DNA from: Marthasterias glacialis
Taxonomy: Eukaryota; Echinodermata; Asteroidea; Forcipulatida; Asteriidae
Reading direction: 5' to 3'
DNA length: 64,000 bases
Assembly: GCA_911728455.2 (NCBI GenBank)
Contig: OU452219.1
Span: 16,830,397 to 16,894,396, forward strand
Shown: positions 31,746-43,069 of the stretch, piece by piece
How the letters are laid out: each line of letters begins with the position of its first letter
How positions within the stretch are numbered: the stretch's first letter is position 1
Notes under the pieces: generated by a model
Told to the model about the DNA's origin: nothing
Database searches by the model: none
What the model saw: only the letters and a program-made list of their open reading frames with translations
Translations under genes and position numbers: made by a program

Positions 31746-33899
31746 TAGTTTGTACACGCGGAGTCTCAACTTGGTCGTATGTACTCAACTTTACTAAGTC
31801 GCTTCTCAATTATGTGCAGCGCGCGTGTCATGTAAATTTCTCGCAAAAACGCACGACCGATTTAGTGCGTGAGGGCGGATACCCAGTACGTGCCAGTGCA
31901 AGTTTAGGTGTGCCATCAACACAGTGCATGCACAATCCGCGTATAGTACCTGTACTTATACTTCGGGTAGCGGGTGTATTAGTTTAATGAAAATCATAAA
32001 AAAGCTTCCACCATCTTCCACAGGACCTGAAGTACCAGGTACTCATGTGGCAAAGGTCGGCTGGTGCCCGTGAAGAAAGTGACAGCCGTATATACTCAAC
32101 ACATCGGCAGCAGTGCTTGCACTGCACTGGCATAAAAACACGCCGGGGTCATAAACTAACATCAACTTTTCATTTTATTACAGCGGGTGGATTCTTTTAA
32201 AATATGACCATCAAACTCCCATGGAATATATGATTAATAATGCCTCGAACAGAATAAAAAGTGGCCGTTGTTTGAAAATGTCCAATAACTTAACCAACCG
32301 TGGTGGAAAATTTGACCCCCATATGGTTGTGCGCAACAGTTGGGTGTGTGGGTGTGATCGAGGTGCAACGCGCTTACGTGGAATGAGACTCCACCATTTG
32401 TAATGCCAGTCGGTGCTTCCACAGAGTGCAGACATCTTGTTCAAGCCCAACTCGGGTTTCCTACACAGGCTTCTAAGAAACTTCACCTGACAGGCTGGGT
32501 GCTGTCACACAATCCCTCCACAGGCCTTTCACAATGAGCTGCAAATTGCAGTAAAAGATTTACCAAAGTAGATTACGCCATTTTTTTTACAAGTGAATTT
32601 GTTTGAGTCACTGAATCTTTTTTTAAAAACCACAAAAAGGACTGTTATTCCATTTTATTTATGACATTAAACCATTTGTTAATTTTGCTTTTACAGAGCT
32701 AGTCAAGCTGAAGTGAGATCCACCAATCAACAAAGCAGATATCTGTGCACTGTACATCGACCTTCATATGGTAAATTTATGAACACGTGTACATTTATAA
32801 AGTTATATCAAAATAAAATAGTGGTTGGAAAGAACTTTCTCTAATAAGATGTATTTTAGATGGCCTTCTTTTGTGCAGGATGCAAAAGATATTAATGTAA
32901 TTTATGTATGTTTTTAAAAAAGGTATTTAAATTAAGACTTATTCATCTTTTGTTAGTTTTTAATGACAACCCTTTGCTGGTTTGATCAACATTTTGATCT
33001 GCTAAAATAATCTCAAATTCTTTCTTGGAAGAAAGCTTCTTGAACAATTTTGAAAAATTATATAAAGTACCATCCCTTTAAAATTGTGTTATAGAACTAG
33101 TTTCTACACAGACCTCCACATAGAGAATGATAATTGTTTTCAAATATTTACATCTCATAGTAATACTTCAATCATCATTGAATGTTTCCTTTGAATACTT
33201 GAAAAAAACTAAAATGGCAATTTTAAAGGTCATATTCAAACTATACCGTATTAATTAAATTTTTGTTTGTCATAGTATTGATTTTGTGTATTTGTATTTT
33301 GAAGGTGCGCCATCTGTAGATGATATTTACCTGTCACAATAAGAAGATTCCTGAGACCTGCTAGTGCCTATCATCAGCTTTGATATGTGAGGGTTACAAC
33401 GGAGGTATTTAAAATCCCTATGGGTTACATTACGTTTTTTACACTAACATCAAAAAGTGGGCTGTTTTTGCAGCACAGTACAGACAGCAACCCTACATCA
33501 CATGCCACAACACTCTGGGGACTCCATGCTGGCCCAGCCTAACCCAGATGAGTGGTTATCCCTACAGATTGATTACAGATTTAAAAAACAAAAACATGTT
33601 TTTACTAACAAAACCCCTTTCATAAATAATTATGCACATTCCAAGAACATGCACAAAAATCCAAGGAAACAATATCGATAAACTGTTCCTCTTGTGTTTT
33701 CTTAACCATCTATGATAAATTGTCAAAGGTTGGTTGTACGGTACAGATGTGGATGTTTTGTGGAGTAGAAGATGGGAATGCATGATTCTTCAAAAACGAT
33801 CTCATGCAATTTGCTACCAACGCTGGTTTTCATATACTGTTTTATTTAAAGCTGAACACTACTAGTGTTTGTACAAAATAAAGCATCAACAGTTATTGT

Positions 33900-35280
33900 T
33901 TAACATTGTCTTCATTCAAGATGGCAAATAAATATTCATAAATCAATAAGCTTTTAAGTACAAACCAACATTATTCCTCCTCAAGACTGTTATTACCTCA
34001 AGTTAAACGGAAGAATATAATTTTTTTAAATCACTGAAATGATATGCTGAAGGACATCTTTCTGGACTAAATACACTCAATCAATTTCAGTTTGGATATT
34101 ACCTTTAGGGCAAATCAGATTTGGAACAAATTCAGGCAGATGTATCTTGTCGAATTTGAATTAAAAAAAAACGAAACGCTTTGAAAACTAAGTGAACATG
34201 GCTGGCTCATAAGATTTCATTGTCAAGGGCAAATTGGTACCACCTGGGGGGCAGTACACTTGACCATTCCCTTTTTCATGCACCCTAATGTGTTACCTCT
34301 ATACGTTTTCACAGTTTGAGAAAAGCAACACATATTGCAAACATCAAAAGTCTTCAAGGCATTCTACACATAGAGGTATCATGGATGAACAACCAAACAG
34401 CTTGTGTTGACTTCATTTGTAAGATTGTAGACATGTTAGCTAATTATGTCAAGTACATCCCGATGCAATTATTACATCTACATAATTGTCCATAATTGTA
34501 AAAAACATGTGTACAAATCGCAAGCAAGCACACTATGCGTATTTTGAACTCATGAACTTGGAGATCTGGGCAATGATGATTTGACTGGTTCTTGGATGAG
34601 CACCTGTGGCGCCTTCCTGCTCAGAACCCTTGCTCCACCCTAAATGAGATCCCCCAAAAATGCACAAAATAATCGTTCAATACATTAAATAGCCCTAAAA
34701 ATTAAACCTTATTTAATTAAAGCTTGTCCCCCAAATTAAAGTGTCTGGTTACGCCACTGTGCCCAATTAATGATGTAAATTGAATTTCCATGGCTTAGAG
34801 CTGTAAATTAATTTATATAATTAAATTCAAAAGTTCAAAAGTTTCAAATTTTTTCTCTTTATAAATTGAATTCAATTACAGAAAAACGATTTTTCTCATG
34901 CTGATAATGTTAAAAAAATATTGTTTATATTATATTATTTGTAGTTGTCAAATAAAATGATTCTATGAATGTAGCAAGAAATCTCTTCATTCCCTTCATT
35001 TTTGTGCTATTGTTGTTGTACATGTTCTGTGTTATGGTATTAAGCAATACAGAGCATTTTTAAATCAATTCCACCCTACGATGAGGTCCCATGAACCTAT
35101 ATCCACCTAACAGTAACAAGACTTTTTTTCACCCAGCATAAACTTTTTTTAAACAGACACCAAAATATATCAAAAATATTTAACAGGGGTATGGGTCCTT
35201 TATTTTAATAGTTAAATTGCTCATAACATTAGTTACTTGTTTTCCTTATCAAAAGTTTCAATCTTTTTTTTACACACTCC
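33900..35280. other. AT-rich stretch without recognised genes
   Basis: No exon chain or complete repeat was recognised. A hAT-like end, GTCTGGTTACGCCACTG, at about 34,744-34,760 suggests a decayed MITE whose other end was not identified with confidence. Confidence 0.4.
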
Positions 35281-35284
35281 CAAC

Positions 35285-35690
35285 CAGATCCAGTCTTTTA
35301 CCTGTACTGATCATGCCCATCTCTAGCCAGCCATTCCCCAGCACAATGACTACTAGTCCTTTTTCCCAGCCTTCAAATCCAACCAGCTCAGCCCAACTGC
35401 TGAATGACTGCCCATCAACTGAGCCCCTGGCCCCAGTCCTCTACCCAGTTTGATTATGCCCATGTCCCACCAGCCAATGCCCAGCATTACTACTAGTCCA
35501 TCTCCCTACCCTCACCCCAAGCCTTCAGTCCAACCATCTCAGCCCACTGACTGACCGACTGTCTTCATCCCATCTGGCCCAAGTCCTCTACCCAGCATGA
35601 TCATGCTTTAATAGTCCAACCAGCTGAACCCACTGGCTGACTGACTGCCCTGCAACCTGGCCCAGGCCCCTGGCCCAGTGAGCCTCAGAG
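35285..35690. repeat. Degenerate minisatellite of about 145 bp
   Basis: AGTCCTCTACCCAG followed by TGATTATGCCC or TGATCATGC recurs at about 35,290, 35,435 and 35,582, with CAGCCCACTGACTGAC-like stretches between. The Pro/Ser-rich open frames here follow from the repeat. Confidence 0.6.
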
Positions 35691-35865
35691 CTGAGGCAAC
35701 CCCTCAGTCCTTGGAAATTTTACCCCCCAATCTTAGCTCCAAGGCCCTTGGTCAACCCACAGATCTGCCAGAAATCCAAGGGTATAGCCAGGCAAAAGTT
35801 TTTCTGAAAAATTTTCTAAGTCCAGCCATTCTAATATTCATCAGGTCAAAAACCGTTAAGTTTTC

Positions 35866-35940
35866 ATGAAAGCTCAGTAGCAGAGTGGTGAGAGACAGAG
35901 GTTACAGAGCTGAAGGTACTGGGTTCAAGCCCTACCCTAT
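35866..35940 (+). mobile_element. tRNA-like SINE head
   Basis: It has an A-box-like TAGCAGAGTGG and a B-box GGTTCAAGCCC with roughly tRNA spacing, but the ends do not pair as an acceptor stem. It is a probable SINE promoter region. Confidence 0.45.
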
Positions 35941-35989
35941 TTTACAAGAATCGATAAAAAAGTCTTTTTTTACCAGTAAAAAAGGGGTC

Positions 35990-36066
35990 CACCAGGATTT
36001 GAACCCCCGAGCTCACAGCCCCAGAATTCCGGGAGCTGTGAGCTAGCCCACTGGGCTAAATCGCCG
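35990..36066 (-). mobile_element. tRNA-like SINE head, reverse strand
   Basis: On the minus strand, GCGGCGATTTAGCCCAGTGG (A-box) is followed by a stem-loop with GAGCTC/GCTCAC motifs and by GGTTCAAATCC (B-box). The acceptor stem does not pair. It lies head-to-head with the plus-strand element 50 bp away. Confidence 0.5.
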
Positions 36067-36402
36067 CTTAAAATAATCGCTCGGACGTTATATATAAACC
36101 TTAGGATGAAAAGGTCAACAAAAAAATAATGAGATGCACCCTATGACCTATGACCTTAGCATTTGAGGAGAGGAAAAGAAAATGAAGAAATGTCTGTTGT
36201 TATCTGTTTAAAAATAGTTTATTTGTAGAAATAAAAACCCTGTTACAAAATACAAACTGTGCTTAAAAAGGAAAGACTATTAAAGACTACAAACATTAAT
36301 AAGTAGTTTTACATTGAAAATTACAATAAAATAAAAAATATTTAACAGTTTAGTTTATTTCTTTTGGTCATTGCAAGAGGGTGCTTTCACTATCTAGCCT
36401 CC

Positions 36403-36658
36403 TCATAGAGTTATATATAAGAACTAGAGGGCGTACAAACCAAGCGACACGGCCCGACAAGGAGCGTTTTTTGACCATTGAGAAAATTGCGTGTACCATT
36501 CATTTACACTGGTCACTCATCCGTTCACACAGCAACCATTTTCTAAGTGGACATTTGTATGCAATTGGCCCATAGGGATTTTCGCCCATGGTGAGTCAGT
36601 GGAGTTACATGCGTGGCATCGCGAGTGCTCCCTCTAGTTCTTATATATAACTCTATGA
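36403..36658. mobile_element. 256-bp MITE
   Basis: The ends are inverted repeats of about 29 bp (TCATAGAGTTATATATAAGA... at the left, its complement at the right) with GCCTCC directly repeated outside (36,397-36,402 and 36,659-36,664). No coding capacity. Confidence 0.8.
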
Positions 36659-36695
36659 GCCTCCCCTAATTTTAGCATCCTTGATAAAATCATAC

Positions 36696-36857
36696 AGCGG
36701 CGTAGCTATGCCCTTCCCCCCCCCCACAATTCACCAATGCCTCCAAAGTGCCCCCCATGAGAATAATCCCGATACATGTAATAAATCATTGAAGAACATG
36801 GCACCTGCCCTCCTCCTCCAGTGTTCCCCCAGTGACAAAAATTCTAGCTACGCCGCT
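36696..36857. mobile_element. 162-bp hAT-like MITE
   Basis: The termini AGCGGCGTAGCTA and TAGCTACGCCGCT are perfect 13-bp inverted repeats resembling hAT ends (CAGNGGCGTAGC). A flanking duplication was not recognised. A C-run follows the left end. Confidence 0.65.
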
Positions 36858-37264
36858 ACACACTCCTACACATGCATCTTCAATACATTTTTTTAAATTA
36901 ATATTTTACGTTTACAATAAAAATGGTTCTACTTCACCATTACCTCTATTTGGATCACATGAGATTGTTTTGTTCAGAAGCTAAAAGGTATGCAACGTAA
37001 TAAAGTAAGCCCCTATTTTATAAGAACTTTTCTAATGCTTTGTTTTGGGCTTTTTGAGGTATTTTCTACATTAACTTTTGTTTTCTTCTTGCATTTATAT
37101 TTGCATTTTAGTTTAGTTCGCTAAACGTGTGTGTTTACGTACTTGGCTTGTTCTCTGTACACTTTAAGTATCTTTCATACTATTTTTAGGTACTATATTA
37201 TTGCCTAGGCTTTATGGTTTTATTGTGAGGTGCTTTGTGGTATTTTACATAAAGTACCATATAA

Positions 37265-38628
37265 ATGCCTTTTTTTATTATCATTATCAATATCATTATC
37301 ATTACCCTTACCATTATCATTATCCCTATCCCTACCATTATCATATTTATCTTTACCCTTGTCATTATCATTATCATAACTCCCATCATTATCATTATCA
37401 TTACCCTTATCATTATCTACATCATTATCATTATCATTTTCATTATCATTACCATTATCCTTATCATTGTCATTATCCCCATCATTATCATCTTCCTTAT
37501 CATTATCCCCATCATAATCATTAACATTATCCCGATAATTATCATAATTGTTATCATTATCATTATCATTATATTATCATTATCAATATCCCCATCACTA
37601 TCATTATCATTATCATCATTATCATTACCATTACCCTTACCATTATCAGTATCATCATCCCCATCATTATCATCACCATCATTCCCTTATCGATATTATC
37701 AACATGATTATCATTATCATTTTTATCCTTACCCTTATCATTATCATTATCGATATCATTACCATTACCCCCTTACCATTATTATCCCCATCACTATCAT
37801 TATCCTTATCATTATCGATATCATTATATTACCCTTATCATTATCATTATCGATATCATTATCAATATCATTACCATTACCCCCTTACCATTATCATTAT
37901 CATTATCTTCATTATTGACATCATTATCATCATTATCAATATCATTACCATTACCCCCTTATCATTATCTTCATTATTGATATCATTATCATCATCATTA
38001 TCAATATCATTACCATTACCCCCTTACCATTACCATTATCATTATCTTCATTATTGACATCATTATCATCATTATCAATATCATTACCATTACCCCCTTA
38101 CCATTATCATTATCTTCATTATTGACATCATTATCATCATCAATATCATTACCATTACCCCCTTACCATTATCATTATCTTCATTATTGATATCATTATC
38201 ATCATTATCAATATCATTACCATTACCATTACCCCCTTACCATTATCATTATCTTCATTATTGATATCATTATCATCATTATCAATATCATTACCATTAC
38301 CCCCTTACCATTATCATTATCATCATTATTGATATCATTATATTACCCTTATCATTATCATTATCGATATCATTATCAATATCATTACCATTACCCCCTT
38401 ACCATTATCATTATCATTATCTTCATTATTGATATCATTATCATCAACATTATCAATATCATTACCATTACCCCCTTACCATTATCATTATCTTCATTAT
38501 TGATATCATTATCATCAACATTATCAATATCATTACCATTACCCCCTTACCATTATCATTATCATTATTGATATCATATTACCCTCATCATTCTCATTAT
38601 CTCCATTATCGTTATCCTTACCCTTATT
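37265..38628. repeat. ATTATC-type microsatellite/minisatellite
   Basis: About 1.36 kb is built of CATTAT/CATTAC hexamers. From about 37,740 the array has an irregular longer unit of roughly 60-80 bp (CATTACCCCCTTACCATTATC...TTCATTATTGATATC). The Ile/Tyr/His-rich or Ser/Leu-rich frames here are repeat translations. Confidence 0.95.
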
Positions 38629-38645
38629 ATTATCCGTATTATTAC

Positions 38646-38686
<41 letters not shown>

Positions 38687-38735
38687 TTCTTCTTAGTATT
38701 ATTATTATTATTCTTATTATTATTATATAAAGGCA
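38628..38735. repeat. ATT triplet array
   Basis: A run of ATT triplets is interrupted by CTTCTTCTT. It adjoins the ATTATC array. Confidence 0.9.
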
Positions 38736-38739
38736 CCAT

Positions 38740-41420
38740 TGGGGGATACTTGTCAGTGACTTAAATCAATATTTACACTGGCCCAATGAGAACAATGGGT
38801 GGGACTACTTTTTACTCATTTACACTGTGTCCAACTTTGGGAGGGTGTCACGTGATTCCTCATATTGGTAATGGATTGGTAGAACCCTAATCAAACTTTA
38901 CTTTATTGGTTTAATTTGGAGATTTATATGATATACATACAGTTACTTCAATGTGGTTTTATCATCAAGTAAAACTTGAGACTATTCTGATAATTAAAGA
39001 CACTGCTTTAAATATATTCACTGCAATTGAGATAATCATTTCTTATTTCTTATCACAAAGCGAGGCTACTTTTTTGCACGGCTTAATAGATGCACCCGAT
39101 CATGTATAAAATGCAAGTTAACGTTCAATCTCTGCCGCGCCTGTTTTATAAAACCAAAACACATTATTTCGCGTCACCAACATTACTCATGATTTTAATC
39201 ACTTGTGATAGCCTTATTTAGAGTTTTGTGATTCACCCTATTAAATAAAATATATTAATTCTTAATAATAGTTTATTATTACCGCATGAATTTCTGAATA
39301 CAATTATAAACGCAATGCATAAATTGGAAGATATACATGTAATGTACAAACTCAGCTCAGTTAAGTCTGTTAACATAGAAAAAGAGTCAAATTCTGATCA
39401 AAATATTGATTGGTAAATTTCCAACATTTAACTATCAAAGACAGAAAAAAGTTATTGTAATAATTGCATTGAAATAATTACATTTATTTTTCGTTTATTT
39501 TTGTAATAATTAAAATACCACTTGAGGTTTGAGTTTGACCTTCAAGCTGCAAATATTTCAAGTTATTCATTTCTCATAATTTATATAGCAACAATAAATT
39601 TTCAAGTTGCCTGTGGATTTTTTTCCACAGGACTCGAAAGCACTGAGTATACAGTGCTCATCACACATCGGTGTAAGGCAAAATTGAAATTTATATAAAT
39701 TTTCTTGTTATACATTTCAAGAGAATAATATGTTAGATTTGAAATGGTGAAAGTCATTTGTTTCACCGAGATTAAAGTTCCAATTGTTAGTTCCAAAAGT
39801 TTGAAAGTAATCCATTTGTGATAGTTCCATTAGTTTTAATAAATATAATAAACAACGATGAAAAAATCTACATGTACATGTAGGTCTAATTTGTAAATAA
39901 AAACGATCAATTCTAAATTTAAACCACGATGGATCTTACATCAAAACTGACTGTTGGGTGTCAGCCTATAGTTTATCATTTGTAACATAGTATTTATAAC
40001 ATGTATGTTTAAATTAGTTCTTAAAAACATATCTTTTTCTTTGTAGTTAGTATTGTAAAATGTATACTTGTTCAAATTTGAAACATAGACTTGTTAGAGT
40101 TAAATTAATGCTGATTTAATTGATATATAAATTGTTAAAATAATTTGTTGATACTGAACAATGTCATAATTTGCATTTCACACAATGATAGGATTTGATA
40201 TATATTAAAAAAAATGAAAATCTTAACCACTTGCTGTATCTTACATCAAAATTGACAGTTGGGTGTCAGCCTATAGTTTATCATTTGAAACATTGTTATG
40301 TTTAAGTTAGTTCTTACAAACACTAGTTAGTATTGTAAAATGAACAGTTATTCAAATCTGAATAACTCTAAATTTGTAAGAGTTAGATTAATGTTGACTT
40401 AATTAATATATAACCTTGTCATATAAATGTTAATCATTTTTTTATAACAATGTCACCATACGTATTTAACTGAAGCAACAACTCAATATTTAAAAAATCT
40501 AGAACCTGTTCAAGATTTAGCATTTATGTATTTGGGGAATAACATGTTTTAAAAAAATCATCGAGATCTGTTAAATGTGTAATGAAAATAAACATCATTT
40601 ATTTAATTCAAAACCTTATTTAATTATGGAGTGTTAGTAGGAGACACTACATTACTTTTATCACATATTTTTTTCTTTTTCAAATTCATGAATTACTATA
40701 AACTAACATTTACCAACGTATTGACTATTGTTTTTTAGTTAAAATTGTGACACATTCATATTTATAAGAGCATAATCTTGAACAGATGAATGTGAATGTG
40801 GTGTGAATGGAATCATTTTTATAGAAAGTAATTAGTGCACTGACAATATTTTATCAGGTTTTATCATTTATTTATAATTCGTAAATTGTACTGTTTTCTG
40901 CAACATGCTACTTGTAGTTTGGTCTTTTGTTTTTAATCATTTTAATCAAATCTCAGAAGTTCATTCTTTTCAGATGTTTGTGGTTAAATTGAATGGAATT
41001 TTAATAATTAGATCTAAATATGTTGTTTGTATTTAAAACATCTAGAAATCATTTTTTTTTTATATAACGTCAACGATTTATATATATTTATATATATTTA
41101 TTACTATGCATTCCTTGTTTGATATTGGACGCAATATTTTCAACACGCGATGACTTTATTTCCGCCCGACTTGCACTCCAACCCATTAGCAGCAGCCTAG
41201 TTTCTGTATGTTGCACAATCGCATTTATTACCAAAAATTAGAAACAATGTATACTTTTGGGGGGCAAAAACCACATCAAAGTAACTGTATGTACCACTAA
41301 CAAAGTTAATCAATAGTCCCATAAACTTATAAATAAAAATAACAAATATGTCATAAGTACACCATTGCAAGCATTTTAATTTAGTCAGTTCTAAATTTTG
41401 CAAATATCATCCTGGTCAGG
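38740..41420. other. AT-rich region without recognised genes
   Basis: No exon chain was recognised. A SINE 3' part (shared with 21,240-21,300) lies at 39,601-39,690. A segment with GTTGGGTGTCAGCCTATAGT occurs twice, about 310 bp apart (39,925-40,010 and 40,235-40,300), a decayed direct duplication. TATATATTTA repeats occur at about 41,078-41,100. Confidence 0.6.
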
Positions 41421-41425
41421 TTAGT

Positions 41426-41700
41426 CTAAAGCAGGGCCACCACGAGCAGGTCCCAGGATACCAGCCCCACACGCTTTCTAGCATCGTCAGAGCCATTACA
41501 CCCACCTTTCGACAGGGTCCGGTCCGCCACCCCAAGGCGAACCCCAAGGCAGTCCCCTAGCTGTAGTAACGCGGTCCCATAGCCACCACGGCCAAGACTA
41601 GGGACTACTGCCGTTTGCCAACCATTTGTGATCACACCAGAACCATGCTCCTTACGATGGTGCAGCCTGATGCACCTTTAAGATCAACAACCAGCTGTCA
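41426..41700 (-). mobile_element. Possible retroelement 5' fragment
   Basis: It is GC-richer than its surroundings. The minus strand reads openly (VVPSLGRGGYGTALLQLGD, then SKGGCNGSDDARKRVGLVSW), resembling untranslated leader segments of non-LTR elements. No diagnostic domain was found. Confidence 0.25.
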
Positions 41701-41796
41701 CCCTGGCCGGCAGTAGGACCCCACATGCCACGTGCAAGTGTCCAGGTCCCTTTAATTATTCGGAATTTTCCGTGTTTACCACCATCGTTTCCGAAT

Positions 41797-42015
41797 CGAA
41801 TCTCCGCACCACCAATCGAATCTCCGCACCACCAATCGAATCTCCGCACCACCTATCGAATCTCGGCACCACCAATCGAATCTCCGCACCACCAATCGAA
41901 TCTCCGCACCACCAATCGAATCTCCGCACCACCAATGGAATCTCCGCACCACCAATCGAATCTCCGCACCACTAATCGAATCTCCGCACCACCAATCGAA
42001 TCTCCGCACTGCCAA
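41797..42015. repeat. 20-bp tandem repeat, about 11 copies
   Basis: The unit AATCGAATCTCCGCACCACC is repeated with few changes. Since 20 is not divisible by three, all frames cycle through the same peptides, so open frames on both strands are not genes. Confidence 0.95.
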
Positions 42016-43065
42016 GGCGCTAAGATCTCAAATTTCATAGTTAAAAAAACGCGTATGTGCTTGCTTGCAATGGTGTACTTATTAACAAGATATAAACTGT
42101 ACAGTGCTGCAAAAACAGCCCACTATACGACGATTACACAAAACATCAAAACATTAAACAAACAAACAAACAAACAAACCTACAAACTCAAAGTGCTTGG
42201 TTGTTCATTCATGATGCTAGATGATCATACACATTGCTCTCCTTCACACCCCGTAGCCTTCAAGATGTCAGTAGAGGTGACTCCCTTGCACTCGACTTCA
42301 GGGAACTATTAGCTACATCTCTGGCTCTGAAAAGTCAAGTTTACTGATAAGAAATTGTATGCAAGCCAACAATTGCAATGTGCAAAATCCCTTTCAGGAG
42401 TGATTAAAAACTGGTGAGGACCCTCACTCCTCGTGATGGATGGTATCAGGGTTTTCTTACAGTGTGATAATTCATCATTATGTATATATTTTTTAAACCA
42501 TTTTTTTTCTCATCCTTTGTTTTTGTTAAAAGTAGACCGTAGTACTCTGTGAGAAAGTTTAACAAGTAAATTGTTTTGGAAGCTACTAACATTTTTCCTA
42601 TTCTTTTTATTACCTAATCAGGGAATATTTTGAGCTTAATGATCTCTCCGTCTCCAGATCAGGAGATTGCACTAATTAGGGCAAAGTTAAACCATCGTCT
42701 ATAAATTATTCCTATTTTTTAATCACTCATCACTCTCAAAGAGTATTACATTGATTGATGCACCTGATGCTGAGAAAGGGGAAAAACAAACATTTTGTTT
42801 AAAAAAGGGTGCTTTTATTGTTGCCTTTACGTCTAAATATGCTCATCAAATGTTCAACTTTTAATTTTTTTGTTTTGTGTTTAATCTGCTTATCTCGCTT
42901 GTCATGCACCTGATTTTGTGAAGAGGACATTCTGCAGTTACAAAATGTATACAAGAAAATATAGAGTAGGTGTATTTGGTTTTAACTTTAAAAGGTCAAA
43001 TGATTTCCCAATAATTAAGATTGCATAACCTGCATTATTTTTCAAACAAGATACATACAACAAAG
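42016..43065. other. Intergenic, nothing recognised
   Basis: AT-rich sequence with a short CAAA run near 42,160. No exon, repeat family or structural signal was recognised. Confidence 0.4.
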
Positions 43066-43069
43066 GAGA

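Larger units (their letters stand above)
28503..33895 (+). ncRNA. Possible multi-exon transcript, mostly noncoding
   Basis: A chain of exon-like blocks with good splice signals on the same strand: 28503-28759, 29756-29864, 31065-31171 (a duplicate of the previous block), 32697-32770, 33305-33386 and 33474 to a polyadenylation signal AATAAA at 33,877-33,882. The upstream CCAAT region could drive it. Beyond the second block no open frame is sustained, so a long noncoding RNA or decayed gene is more likely than a long protein. Exon calls rest on splice motifs and the internal duplication. Confidence 0.3.

Noticed and set aside
35990..36066. tRNA gene on the minus strand
   Set aside because: A- and B-boxes exist but GCGGCGA at the 5' end does not pair with the 3' end.
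37201..38571. Long Ile/Tyr/His-rich and Ser/Leu-rich open frames
   Set aside because: They are translations of ATTATC-type simple repeats and occur in several frames at once.
41725..42312. Open frame of 195 codons with NRISAPPIESPHHQS repeats, and minus-strand frames
   Set aside because: The 20-bp tandem repeat keeps frames open on both strands; nothing outside the repeat looks coding.
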